DNA of 64,000 bases from Syngnathus acus (Eukaryota > Chordata > Actinopteri > Syngnathiformes > Syngnathidae). Numbering within the stretch: the stretch's first letter is position 1; each line of letters opens with the position of its first letter. A program made the position numbers and the translations under genes. The stretch spans positions 6,199,956 to 6,263,955 of the forward strand of contig NC_051095.1 of NCBI RefSeq assembly GCF_901709675.1, in the 5' to 3' direction. Below, in pieces: positions 11,059 through 23,064 of the stretch. The notes under the pieces are model-generated. The model saw nothing but the letters and a program-made list of their open reading frames with translations, was not told the origin of the DNA and made no database searches.

Positions 11059-11067
11059 GCACACACC
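11021..11067 (+). repeat. CA microsatellite
   Basis: A run of (AC)n passing into GCACGCACAC. Further CA-rich sequence occurs at 11187-11235. It lies in gene-poor sequence. Confidence 0.9.
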
Positions 11068-13401
11068 AGTTGCCACCCTTCATTGTGCGTCATTATGCAA
11101 ACAGGACTGGAACAGTCTAGAAAGCTCTTGTGTCTTATATAAATTCAAAGTGGAGCACATACGCTGCCGCCTACAAGTGTGTCGTACGCACACACAAATA
11201 CACACACTCACACACACACACTTACACTGCACACACTCGAGCAGCATTATCATCCGCCCTCCTGACATGACACAAAATGTCTTTTAAAAGATGGCCGGCA
11301 TGCGTCATCAGCTTATGTTTGTATTTTTTTCCCCCATTTCCACAAGCTTGTAACTTTTCTTTCCTTCTGATCCTGGACTGCATCATATTGACAGATCCTA
11401 AAAATGTATTTTGTATGTGGCCTTTTTGGGTCAGTATAGCGTGGCCACACTATTGTTTCAATGTCAAGGCGGCTTCGGTCTAGGGATGCAGCTTCAATTA
11501 GAATTGGCTCTATCTCGTGGTCACGAAGGAAATTATGAATCGGGGGCACCTTATTCCACTCGAAACGAAAGACGTTTCAAAGTCCTCGTCTGGTCGGAAC
11601 ACAACTCTTTTGTCTCGCTGTCTTCATACTGCCGTACTAATCATCCATCTGGGAGGTTCAGACGTGTGATCAGCTGCTCTCTGTTCGTTTAACTTCTTCA
11701 AGGTCACAAAGATAAAAAGCCACAGAAAAACTTTGCCGGCCCTACAAGCTGTCTCAATGTTTTATGTTGTAATTGGCTTTTGTGCGTCTGCAGAAGTGTG
11801 CAATGGAAAGCGTTTTTTCTTCAAGGACAGGGACCTCGGCGCCGTTCACACGAGGGAGATGGCCACCAGGTCTCAGCACACACAGATGATTTTTTTCCTT
11901 TTTTTTTTAATCCCACTTTTTATCAGCAAAGTTGGATTTTGGAGTCAAGCCTCCAATTTGGTTGCTTTCCCCAGGTTCAGCTCACATTTAAGTCATTGCT
12001 CATTTGCTGACAGAAAGACCAAGTGCTTGTAGAATTCAAAGAAACCGCAAGCGTCAGTCTTGCAGTATCACCTTGGGGTGCCATTGAACCTCAACCTGGC
12101 CTCCGAACGTCATTATGATGCATTATTTACCAGACGTCAGTGAAGAGGTGTGTGTGTGTGTCTGATTTGATCACATCAGAAAAATTGACGTCATGCAACT
12201 CGGAGTTAAGATTGCACATTTGTAAACTTTATATCATTTATATTATTCTGCCATGTGCTTGTCTTCAATCACTCTGAGGTGACCGATTGAATCTTTATCG
12301 AAGCAAACGATTGCTGACTTTGGGTCATTTTAAGTGGATGCAACGTGTGACGCTTGCACGAGTGGATTCAGCACCTCGCGAGCTGATTGGTTGACTTGAA
12401 AAGGTGCGCTGACAAATTTGCATTTGCATTCTTCACATTCAACTTGAAAATGTTTCCCATGCATCCATCTGTGAAGATTTTTCTTGCTTTTTACGCTGCT
12501 GCCTTTTTTTTTTTTTTGCGTTCCCACTCATCCACAGAAGGGTCCGCTTCTTTCTGGTTCCCTTTTTGGGAAGACCGTCCCCCCCACCGACCCCCCCCTT
12601 CCGCTTGCGCCATCTTGCACTGTCAGTGTCAGAGCAAGACGCATCCGTCTCGGAGCCTCATTTGCGCTCTCCATCTGCCGGCGCCTCGACTCGGGCTCAG
12701 ACGCACACTCACCTCAATTAAAGCATACATGTTTGATGTGTCTTTGCGGCTGCCTGACCTGAAAAGATGCTCGGCGTCAAGAGCACGTGTATTTATTCTG
12801 TGCATTGGCTCGCAAGAGTGCAATCGTGGGTGATTGTGGCTTTGAACAGATTCGAAATCCCTGACCTTTGTCTCCTTCATGCTGCAAAACTACTTGAGCA
12901 TTTTTCATTGACTTAAATGGATCAATAGGTGGCTAAGTGCTACTTTTGTCTAAACGGAGTTCCTCAACTCACTTCAACATACGGTATTTTTTTTGGCACC
13001 AATATGAATTGCTTTGGCCTGAGCAGAGCAAAGGCTCTTAAACAAAAGTGCATGTGAATTTGAAAAAAGCTGGATCCCCTGGCATGTATTTGCATTCCGG
13101 GGATCAAATGGTTTGTGTGCCATACCGTGACGAGCTCAACTGGCTTTTGTGGCCCTTTTCGGGATTTACTGCATCAAAAAGAGCTTTTCTTCCCCGTTGG
13201 ACTGATCACTTGTTAACTGGGAGAGGAGGTGTGTCTCGTATGTGCGTGCCTGAGTGTGCGTGTAGTGACTTAGTGTGCCACTTGGCTCTGGCAAGCGAGT
13301 TCATTCTCCTTCTGCCAATATAGTTAAATCGTTTGTTGCTGTGAGGGCAAAATCGTTATTGTGCTCGAAGACTCCAATGCTCTGTGTTGTCAGATGCGTG
13401 C

Positions 13402-13403
<2 letters not shown>

Positions 13404-13454
<51 letters not shown>
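13404..13454 (+). repeat. GA microsatellite
   Basis: Uninterrupted (GA)n of about 50 bases. The flanks show no gene. Confidence 0.92.
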
Positions 13455-13459
<5 letters not shown>

Positions 13460-14078
13460 TGCAGTTGTATCGCGCTTATTGCTTTGGAGGACAAGCTCCC
13501 TTTGATCCGCGCTTACCTCAGCATCACATAAAACATGCCGTCGATGGCACGATCCAAATTAGCATCTGCCGCCATGGGCTGCAAGCACACTCGTACCGCA
13601 TTAAGACACCGATTGCATCAGCGATCAATGGCGCTTGAAGGCAGGCGGAGCAAAAGATTACAAAACGTGACGACTCGACAATGGAGGCCTCTCGCTCTGT
13701 TGCATGTCGTTTGAATCAACAGGATTTTTTTTTGGTCCAAACTGTCAGCAGGGAGAAGCTTCAGGCAGAACGACTGGCTGAATGTAGGAGCAGCCGTGAT
13801 GATTTGGTGACGTTGAGATGAATGTGTTTGATGGACTTGCATCAGTCTGGTGGTGCAAGACCGTGCAAGGCTTCACTCTGGTTTGGATTTGGTGGAACAA
13901 AATGCTTGAAATATACGGGGAAGAGAAATTGCAATTGAAGTCCATTTCGGGGAACTTGGAACTGTCTCGCCCCCCCCCCCCCCCAAACGGAGTGTGTCAG
14001 GAGCAAAGATGTTTTCTTTTAAGAGCGAACCTCAGACCATCTTCCAAGTTTGGTTGACATCCTCTTCTTGAAGGCCAT

Positions 14079-14517
14079 TGTTAGAGTGGTGCTCACTCTA
14101 ACTTATTTGCAAGAACCACACGGGAGACAGTATGCCTTTTGAACACTTGCAAATGGAGAGGTCGTTCGTCGCTGTGCATACAGAGATGTTTGAACGAAGT
14201 CTGCCTTTGGTCGCTTGCAAGAGCATATTCATTGAGAACAAGCAGGGTGGGGGTGACATTGGATATGTTTGGTGGTCACCTCAGCAACTGGTTAATCAGT
14301 GCGGAGGGTCCCAGCTCATTGTTTTACAAGGTCCTGGAAAATAGAAACTAGTGGAGCATTTTAGATGACTAACTAAGCAAGAATGTTTCCACATCATTTG
14401 GAAACTTTCAACAACTGAATGGTTAAACTTTTCAGAGTCAAGGAAAGGTAAAAGTTAATAATTCTAGTCTACATTCCAACATAATCATACGATCAAGATA
14501 ATTTGTCAACCCTAACA
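14079..14517. mobile_element. Solo LTR, copy 1
   Basis: A 439-bp unit begins TGTTAGAGT and ends CCCTAACA, with TG...CA ends and inverted TGTTAG/CTAACA termini. It is flanked by a perfect 5-bp duplication, GCCAT (14074-14078 and 14518-14522). The first 130 bases are nearly identical to the copy at 19831 and the 3' ends also align. There is no internal coding region or second LTR nearby, so it is a solo LTR left by recombination. TG/CA ends with a 5-bp duplication fit LTR retrotransposons; the superfamily cannot be told. An open frame from 14132 is part of the LTR, not a gene. Confidence 0.75.
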
Positions 14518-14554
14518 GCCATCTTCAAGTTACTCGATATATATATATATAAAT

Positions 14555-14640
14555 CCCATGTGGTGTTCCACAAGGGTCTATCCCGGGACCATTTCTATTT
14601 TATATCAACTTGCTGCCTCTTGCTCAGATTATGCCGCACC
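14555..14640 (+). mobile_element. L2-like reverse transcriptase relic
   Basis: TGTGGTGTTCCACAAGGGTC and the bases after it translate as CGVPQGSIPGPFLFYINLLPL, the conserved palm motif of LINE reverse transcriptases (GVPQGSxLGPLLF). The frame then breaks. It starts only about 40 bases after the solo LTR ends. Confidence 0.6.
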
Positions 14641-15829
14641 ATTCCATTTCCATCTAGTTTGCGGGGAATTGCGCAATCCTGGTCAAGCTCTCAGGTGCTG
14701 CTAAACATCTGGACAAGCCACTCTTTAGCATCCCCAACATTTTCTCTTTATACGAGATTACTCACTAGGACAGTCACTTCTGGTTTAGGATTGACCCCGG
14801 TGGCGCTTTGATTGCGACCTTTCCTGTGTTCCAAACAGACAATAGCGTGTGTCATCAACGTGGTCGTTTAGCGCCTACTCACACCGGCTAGTGGATGAGC
14901 CACAAGAGGGATGAGAGTGACTACTGTTTGGCTCGGAGTGGAACTAAATGAATTTTGCACCATCTTTTTTAATCCGGTCAGTGTCGAGACCCAGCAACAA
15001 ACGAGATGAAATCTATCTTCTAATCTTTATTTTCATCACTATTTTATCTGGGATCCAGTTGGAAACCAATTACATCCAGCCAATGTGGCTTCAACTTTGA
15101 CCTTGAAGGAAATCTCAAAGAGTCTCCTCTCTCGTTTTCCAATCTCACAGGGTTGCCCAAGAACCACGAGTGACTCAGATTTGTCGAAAGATTTCATTTC
15201 GATCCTGGAGCTGTGAGGCTGAGTCACAACATCACCAGGAGGCTTATTTCAATCTTTGCTCAGTCTCCACTTCAACTCCAAAGTCTTTGGCACACAATAG
15301 AGTTGCTCGCAAAGCTTTTTGAATTTCGACTGAGTGAGAATGTCAACGTTTAGCACGAGTGGCTATTGAGCGTTTGGATGGAAGCCACCGTTTATAGGAT
15401 TATACTGTGCTCGACACCATCAACACTACGACTCGTCTTGTTTGCGCCGTGGGCCATTTGGAGAAAAAAAAAGACACAATTTAGTTCAAGTCTAGCCTAT
15501 TTTTAGGAAGCGACTTTTTTGTGAAAGTCCACCTCGTCGTCAACTTTCTTTGTTCTAATAATAGTACTTAATGATCCGTTTGAGATCATTCCTGATTGAT
15601 GTGCCCATTCGGAACGTATGCCTGCGAAAATGTAAACAGGAGTGTGTCTGCGTGCGTTCCTCCTCCACCGCACCCCCGCATCTAATTTTAGAATCGCGAC
15701 GCATGAGTCGTCAATCACAACCGACATTTTTTGTTTTTTCAGCAACTTGTCTGGCATATTTTACCTTGCACTGGGGAAGGGGAGGAATGGGAGGTGGATC
15801 GAAGGAAACACAACCAATCGTAGATTTGG

Positions 15830-16345
15830 GGCAACTGGACTGTCGCGGTTGTCGGAGATGTTTGGCCTCTCGTCGAACTTCATCAGCTCATCTGTTGGCT
15901 AGTTTGAAGCGGCAGTTGGGATTGAGTGGAAACGCTCTAATGTGGTTCAGGTGCTATTTGGCAGCCAGAACCTTTTGTGTGAACCACTCCCACTCTAACC
16001 AACTGTTGACCGAGGTTCCACAGGGTTCCGTTTTAGGGCCCCTGCTGTTTTCATTGTATTTGCTGCCCCTCGGCTCTATTTCAAACCATGGTAATGTACT
16101 TTATTTAGGAGACAACCAGTCCTCCCTCAGGTGTTTTCAGTAGGTCCAAACCGCGTCTTCAGTTGGTCCAAAATGCTGCCGCTCGCCTCTTACCTGGAGC
16201 TCATAGGAGGCAGCACATTATTTTAGCCTTCTTTAACCTAACTCTTTTAGAATTTGTCGGAAGATTGTTTTGTCTTTAAGTGGTCTCGCCCCACCTTGCC
16301 TTTCTGAGCTCTTCTACCTCTAAGAACCTGTGTGGTGCCGTAACC
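15830..16345 (+). mobile_element. L2/CR1-type LINE relic with reverse transcriptase motifs
   Basis: From about 15900 the frame gives SLKRQLGLSGNALMWFRCYL, then TEVPQGSVLGPLLFSLYLLP. Further on, in another frame, LQLVQNAAARLLPGAH and a piece resembling GLAPPCLSELF follow. These are consecutive parts of the reverse transcriptase and C-terminal domain of L2-like elements. The YADD catalytic region between them is missing or altered (LYLGDNQSS), so the copy is dead. It is a 5'- and internally deleted insertion. Confidence 0.75.
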
Positions 16346-17991
16346 ATGCTGTCATAGATCACATAGATCTTTTTTTTTAAATGAGCATAACACTGCCGTT
16401 GCTACTCGGAAGATTTAACGGGAAGTTCAAAAAGAGATAAATGTTATTAGAGAAAAATGTCTAGTCACCCGCTTAATTCGTCATCTGAATGACATTTCCT
16501 CTTCATAATAATAAATCAAGATTTACATTGCTCCATTCCAAGGATGCTTGAGTACTGCAGGTCGTTCAGATGCATCAGTTTGAGCCATTGGAGCTGCACG
16601 ATTTTTCCTTTCAAAAACGAAACATAAATGGGCAAGACTTGTCAAGTTATGCGCTTCAAATCAAAATCAGGTGGAATCTTTCATAAATTCTCAAACAGCA
16701 AGTTCCAAGAAGTCTGAGTGGAGTCAAATCACAAGACTGCATGGAGGAAATGTCCCAAAATTACACATTTTGTTCTTCTCTTGTCTTTTCCTGAATGAAT
16801 TGGATAAAAAAAAAAAAAAAAGTGAAGCGTACCCATATGAAGCGTGCTCTGTTTTACCGATGGGATTGTTCATGCGACCATTATGGGATTAAGGGAAGCT
16901 CTGATTTTTATTCCTCCAATAATCCTGCTTTTACGTGCACGCGAGAGAATGTCAATGCTAGTTGCCTAAATGCGAGCTAGCCAGTAAATCTTAGGTTTTA
17001 ATTAAACATCGGCAAGCACCATCAATGTTTTCCGGGAAAAGCAAAGACGATTGAGGGTCGAGGCAGGAGTCACACTTACGCATCCCATCAATAGAGACCC
17101 CCGGGTTGCATCACAGTCGACATCTTGTTAAATCCCCTTTAACGTGTTGGCAGAAGGTATTATCGCCGTCATCATGGTGCGAAGAAGCCCCGAGCACTGG
17201 TCTCGGGATTCCTTTCTACTAATTCTGTTTGTTCCGCACATTGCATATTCTATTCCATCTGCTCCTCTGATTAAGATTTAAAGTGTGTGTGTGTAGGATC
17301 AGAATTCAATTTCCTTCTTGTGGAGTAATGCAAACACATAGTACAACTCATGACCCACTAATGCTGTATTACAGGAGTTTCGAGGGGCTTGACGCAGATG
17401 AGCACACTGAATGATCATTTAGGTCGCTTCTCGAATTTAAAAATGGTTGTTGAATAGTGTAAGGTGTAATGAATGTGTCGAACAGGGGCGTCTGCCCAGA
17501 AGTTGAGCAAAATCAGTTTCTGTACTGCGTGAGTGAGTGTGCGTTGCCTGATCAGCGTTTTTTGCCCGTCCTTGGAGTTGCTGTATGTAATAAAAAATGT
17601 AAAAAAAAGGACGTTTTGACAAGTGCTGTGAGAAAAGGTGTTTTCGTCACGCAGTGCAGCCTTCTCGCCCTGCCGCGTGCGCGGTTGTGAGATCAGATCT
17701 GCCTCCTGCTTTTGATTTCTTCTCTCCTTGCGCCCTTACCGCAGGGACGCGCGCGACTGGAGCTTTTAGCACACGCACACGCTGGCTTTCTTGCAACGTG
17801 ACGGCGAGAGGTAGCTGCTTTCCTTCTTTTCATGCTTTTTTTTTTTTTTAACTTTCAACGAGGCGTATCTTGACGCCTTTGCATGAGCAAATGAGCGGCA
17901 TCCCCAGTGGACTGGACACGCGAGAGGGTCTTTTGTCACCGCCCCCTCCCTCCTTTCTATTTTTTTTTTTTTTTTTTTTTTTTAAAGTCAG

Positions 17992-18191
17992 CCTCGCTGC
18001 AGGACTGCTTTGCGCACAGGCAGCTGAGTCCGGAGACAGAACCGAACCGAGAGCACTACGGGGCGGGCACCTTTCCCTGCCTTCGCCCTCTGTTGGGAAG
18101 TGGCAAGTTCTCTCAAGTGCGTCCAGACAAGCTGCTGCTCCTCAAAGCCACGACGTGGAGCGATCGGAGGAGGACGAAGACGAGCTGGCAG
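17992..18191 (+). CDS. Candidate exon of an unidentified gene (acidic tail)
   Basis: A 27-base T tract and acceptor AAAGTCAG|C precede 200 open bases. The donor GCAG|GTGAGA closes the exon in phase 1. The frame ends SHDVERSEEDEDELA, an acidic stretch. The next candidate exon at 18669 joins in phase. The product is unrecognised. A second frame is also open here, so the reading is not secure. A C/T-rich simple repeat follows in 18230-18350. Confidence 0.25.
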
Positions 18192-18668
18192 GTGAGACGC
18201 GACTCTCCCCATTCAGCTCGCATTTCTCCCATCTCTCTCCCTCTCTGCTTCTCTCTCTCTCTCTCCCCCCGCTTCTTTCTCTCCCTCTCTGCTTCTCTCG
18301 CTCTCTTTCTCGCTCTCTCGCACTCTATTTTTTCCATCTCGGTCTCGCTCTCAGTCTTGGATGCATTTGGAAGCAGATTTTGGGTGACACAACAAACAAA
18401 TGCGTGCAGCTTTTCCGGGTCCTGGGGGAGCAGGGGGAGCTGGAGGGCGTGGCCGTCCCCGCCGCTCTCTAAGCATGAATGGGCGGGACTGTAGCGCGCA
18501 AACGTCTGCTTCGTGACACCTGTCGTCGAGATGCTCAACTGAGCCCAGGCTCTTACTGCTACTCAGGTGTCCCTAATAAAGTGGCAACGCAGCCGCACGT
18601 GTTGGAGCGAACCGCATGTGCAATGCTGGTGTTCCTAATATAGTGGCCGCGATGTGTCGATATTTCAG

Positions 18669-18740
18669 GCTCTGACGTCAGTCATCTGGCGGTTCTCCAG
18701 GAAGCCAATAAGAAGCGGCGAGATTTAAAGGCTCCTTCGG
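18669..18740 (+). CDS. Candidate 72-bp symmetric exon of an unidentified gene
   Basis: Acceptor GATATTTCAG|G and donor CTTCGG|GTACGT enclose 72 bases, phase 1 at both ends. The peptide is VSHLAVLQEANKKRRDLKAP with short flanks, a charged helical segment. It joins in frame to the acidic exon at 17992-18191. I do not recognise the protein, and no further downstream exon was identified. Confidence 0.3.
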
Positions 18741-19830
18741 GTACGTCCTTGGAATTGAAATTGTTCCTCAAGTCTCATTTGAATGCACGCCAGAGCCTCG
18801 CTTGTTGTCTTTGTTTCGCTCTTCACTTGCCGCTTGGACACCGCGTAAAGAAACGTTGGGGAGGATTGTGTCCCCCCCTACGACCCCCAACAGTTGGCGC
18901 TTCGTATTTCTCAGGCTCATCACCACTGGGCTTGATTGTGACCTTCTCTCTGTCACATATGCTTTTCTTTCGTCCGTGTGTGTGTGTGTGTGGGGGGGGG
19001 GGGGGGCGTGACAGACCCCATCAATCACAAACATTTGATAGTTCACAGATTTTTTCTGAAAGGTGGAACACTAGATGATGCCATTTAATGGCTTGACCAC
19101 AACAAATGTTGTACTCGTGACGCTGAGCCAGAAACACCAGCCAGCTTTGCATCACGCCGCCGCTATCGAGTTGTCACTATGTGCCGTTGAATCTTGAATT
19201 TGCTTAGTTACTCGGATTGTTCTTCTGGGACGCTCGTATCAAATGCTTCCTCTTAAGCGGCGGAGGTTCGATTAGCATCTGGGCTGACATTAAGGACATT
19301 CCAAAATCCGCGAGTCGTGTAAGGTTTCGGCGTGCGGCCTTCGAGGACTTTCCCCTAGAAGGAGCTTTCTTCACTTTCGGAAGACCTACTGGGATTTACA
19401 ACTGGGACTTTGCTCAGGATTTTCCCAGACCAAAATGTGTTCCGTCATCCTTCTCCTCTCATCTTACGAATGAGCCTTTAGCTGTCCTCACCCATATTCA
19501 AAGAGAGCCTTCCTTCCAAGCGCTCCGAAACAAAAGGCCAGACGGGCCGCTCGAGCGCGCAATTGGAGTTCATATCTTCAGTTTTTCTTATTCAATGTTG
19601 AATATTGGACTTGCCATATGGGAGCATGAAGTAGTGCATGACTGTCTCGCATGGGGAAAAAAATGGCGCTTTCCTTTTTGCTCTACCTCGTCACTCATCT
19701 AAATGCGGTGCCACACGTCGGGGTGAGAAGTCAAAGTCAGGGACGGCGTAAAATGAGATGATGTAAGAAGGAGCTCAAGTTAAAAATAGCCAAAGGACGA
19801 ACGTATAGGAGCCAGGTTAAGAGTGATGGT

Positions 19831-20242
19831 TGTAAGAGTGGTGCTCACTCTAACTTATTTGCAAGAACCACACGGGAGACAGTATGCCTTTTGAACACTT
19901 GCAAATGGAGAGGTCGTTCGTCGCTGTGAATACAGCGATGTTCGAACCAAGTCTGACTTTGGATTCTTGCAAGGGAGTATTTATTGAGAGAAAGCAGAGT
20001 GGGGGTGAGAGTGGACAGGGTGGGGGTCAACCCCTGGCCTCTGGTCAAATCATAGCAGGGGGTATTTTACGATGTTGTGTAAACAGAACAACTTAGATTG
20101 CTTCCTCTGCAGCTGGTCAATCAGTTCAAAGGATCTTAGCACTTTGTTCTACTACTTTGTTAAGACAGGACAAGTTTGGTTAATTATTACAGGTCACATT
20201 CCAACGTAAGCATGGGATCAAACTAATATATCAGCCCTAACA
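19831..20242. mobile_element. Solo LTR, copy 2
   Basis: A 412-bp copy of the same LTR as at 14079. It begins TGTAAGAGTGGTGCTCACTC and ends CCCTAACA, flanked by ATGGT and ATGAT, a 5-bp duplication with one mismatch. Divergence and indels relative to copy 1 in the middle third suggest separate, old insertions. Both copies have the same orientation. Confidence 0.7.
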
Positions 20243-21734
20243 ATGATTGCTGAAGCGGGCAGAGAGTCTACATATCATTGACATCAAATGCTAAAAGCAG
20301 ATTTGCACGTTAGCCTTCCTTTGCATTGACCATATTTGGTTAGACGTGCAGAAGGCGGGATTCACGTCTAATCGAGAGAAAACATCCGACAAGTGGATTT
20401 GTGTCTGGGACTGTTTTCCGTTCCGTCAAAAGTTCGCTGGCAACCACGGCTCCCTTTGCCCACGTGCTTAGCATAATTGCTACCCCCCCCCCCCCCACCA
20501 GCGCTCCTGTGCGCAGGGTCCCGCGGGGTCGAACATTTTCACGCGTGTCAACCGCCAACGCAGCGCCGATGCTCCCTTTGATAATTTGCCAGATTAGTCG
20601 ACATGTTCTCGGCCGGCTGCACAGTTTCACTGACATGATGTGACGGGTAAAAAGGAAAGGAAGAGTGTTTGAAAGATGAGCCACGATGAAATTGGGCAAT
20701 TGTGTAAGAAAGTCAGCTGCTGGGTTTTTTTTTTTTTCCCTTTCCCCACATGGACATGATCGGTCTATATGAATACTTGAGTCGTTGCTTTGGTGGATCC
20801 ATCCGGCGCTTCCTCCTCATTGGTGTGACCGAGCTGCCTTGCCATTTCTTTCTTCCCATCACATTGGAGAGATTGCCTGGTGGACCCCCCCTCCCCCCTC
20901 CCGCTTGCCTCCCACCATCTTATTTCCCGCTCTGCTGCTCGATATTCTTCTCGCTTCTGAACCAGTCGGGCGCCTTCCCTCTCTGGGCGCTCACAGCGAC
21001 TGCCGCCTTTCTCCTCTCTTCTGAAGGCCTCGGGGATTCGTCTGTTCCGCCCTCGCCGCCTGACAGATTGACACCAGGATGAGCAGTTGAGTTGGCGTGC
21101 GTGCCGCCGAGTACTCGCCGTTCACTCACTGGCTCACTCTTGCGTTTGTCACTTTCCTTTCTTTTTCCGCACTTTTGCAGTGGAATGAGGCAGACTTTCA
21201 GTTAGGCCAATTTCAGGGAGTCCTCGCGACTAAATTACTGACCACCTTAACTCTCAAGTTTGACAAAGAAGGAATTGTGAGCTGCTCGGTCGAGGCTTCT
21301 GGTTTTCAAACGTGTACTTGGCTCTGGTCTTGCTTTTTGCACGCTTCGTAGATGTGAGACATTTTACCTCTGGCTGCCCTTATGGTTTGGATGCTTCCAA
21401 TACTACCTGATTGATTTACATGGTTAAGAAATATATATATAAAATGAAATGCACCCTCATCAGTAAAATGTATTGAAATGTTGTTAGTCTATGCAGCACT
21501 TTTGCTGACATTTTTTTTTTATTGATTTGTGTCAACCTCCTGTGTGCTACAATCCAGGTGATGTCCTATTTAATACGGTGAAAAGGAAAATCTAATTTTA
21601 TTCTATACCATCTAAGCTGTTTTTGGGGGGGTGGGAGTAAAACTGTTATTAAAATTAAAACCAAAAATGAGTGACATTAATAATGTTGGTCAGCACAACA
21701 AAGCAAGCAAAGTAAAGTTGTTTTGAAAGTTGTT

Positions 21735-21816
21735 CTCTCTCTCCCTCTCTCTCCCTCTCTCTCTCTCTCCCTTTCCCTCTCTCTCTCTCTCTCCCTCTCG
21801 CTCTCTCTCTCTCTAC
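21735..21816 (+). repeat. CT-rich microsatellite
   Basis: Interrupted (CT)n with CCCTCT units over about 80 bases, followed by a GT-rich piece. No gene is seen around it. Confidence 0.85.
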
Positions 21817-23039
21817 GTGTGTGTGACAAATGGGGAAAAAACGTGGGAAAAACCGTTTTCACTCTAGCGTCACATTAGCTAACTGCCCAAATTTGATCAA
21901 AGTTTGATGGCTTAAAAGTTTGATTTTGACAGTGAGCTATGTTCCTCGTGATGTCCTATCGAGTGCTGTGAAAAAGGCTCCATTGAAACTAAAATGATGG
22001 GTTGATGTTTGGAGCGTTTTGCTCAGTTTTTGCTCTGCAGTTTGTTGTCCCGCAACAAGCACAAAAGTTTCTGGTGACTTGATTCATTGCTGCTTGCGTT
22101 TAAGGGAAGCCGGGAGGGGGAAAAAATAAATCGTGTTCCTACTACCGCCTGCTATCTGTCAGATGGAGTTTGATGGCTTACTATGTTTGACTGTAATTAC
22201 CATCAATTCTGGAGTTTGCGATGGCCGTCGTCTGTATTTATCGGTCGTGCAGCAAATTGTCCTCCTTTGTTCCCCTTCGGGCACGCGTAGCATTTGCACA
22301 CGAGCGTTCCAGAAGAAGGGAACTTTGGAATGAAAAAGGTTTACTGTGGCTTCATTTTTTTGTGTGAGTTGGAACAAATCAATGGATGGAGCAAAAATAA
22401 AGAAAGCAAAGCAATAAATGCCAACGGCAAAAATGCCCACAAGTGGATGTTGATATATACGAAATTGAAAGCTTGAAAAGCTTGAAAACTCAACGCGGGT
22501 CGGGAGGTTTTTCTTCCCAGACGAGGTTTGACCTGATGGCAAACATTTGTAGCCTGTAGCGAGCCCAGGAGCCGCCTCGGGTGATTAGAAGCCACACGGC
22601 TTTTGTGGCTTCGCTACAAACACTCGGCGTGCGGGACTTCAATGAAGATTTATTGATGTGGAATAGCCGTGCGCTCGCCTCTCTTTTCCTACCGGCAGGC
22701 TCGCGGCGGTAAATAAACGAGGGCTCTGATTCTCGCTTGATTCCGGGTCCGACACGATTGTTCCGAACTGTTCCTGCCGTCTGGCCCGCCGGGTGACCTT
22801 GACGCGTCCTCGTCCCTTTTTTTCTTTTGCATTCCAACCTCTCGCTTGGCTCTTGCAGGCTGCACTCGAAACACAGGGTGCCGTTTAATACACTCAAAGC
22901 AAACTCCTCAATGTGTCATAACCGTGAATAAACATCAGCGATAAACGAAGACGTGGGCTGATTGATCGTGACGGAATGTGCAATCCAAAGTGCTCACCTT
23001 GGGAGGAGGGCACGGATGGAGCGGAGGGAGGGAAAGAGA

Positions 23040-23064
23040 GGCGGCGGCGGCGGCGGCGGCGGCA
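23040..23064 (+). repeat. GGC triplet repeat
   Basis: About eight GGC units then GGCAGCAACAGCGGC. No open frame here has convincing coding character. Confidence 0.8.

Noticed and set aside
11795-11871. Candidate exon (GTCTGCAG to CACCAG|GTCTCA)
   Set aside because: Two frames are open, the donor is weak, and it does not join in phase with other candidates.
14132-14344. Open frame shared with 19884-20096 that looks like a conserved small protein
   Set aside because: Both copies lie inside the two solo LTRs; similarity reflects repeat identity. The two copies diverge by frameshift after about 50 codons.
19217-19702. 161-codon open frame
   Set aside because: No domain, compositional bias unlike the real genes here, no splice-site context, no homology I recognise.
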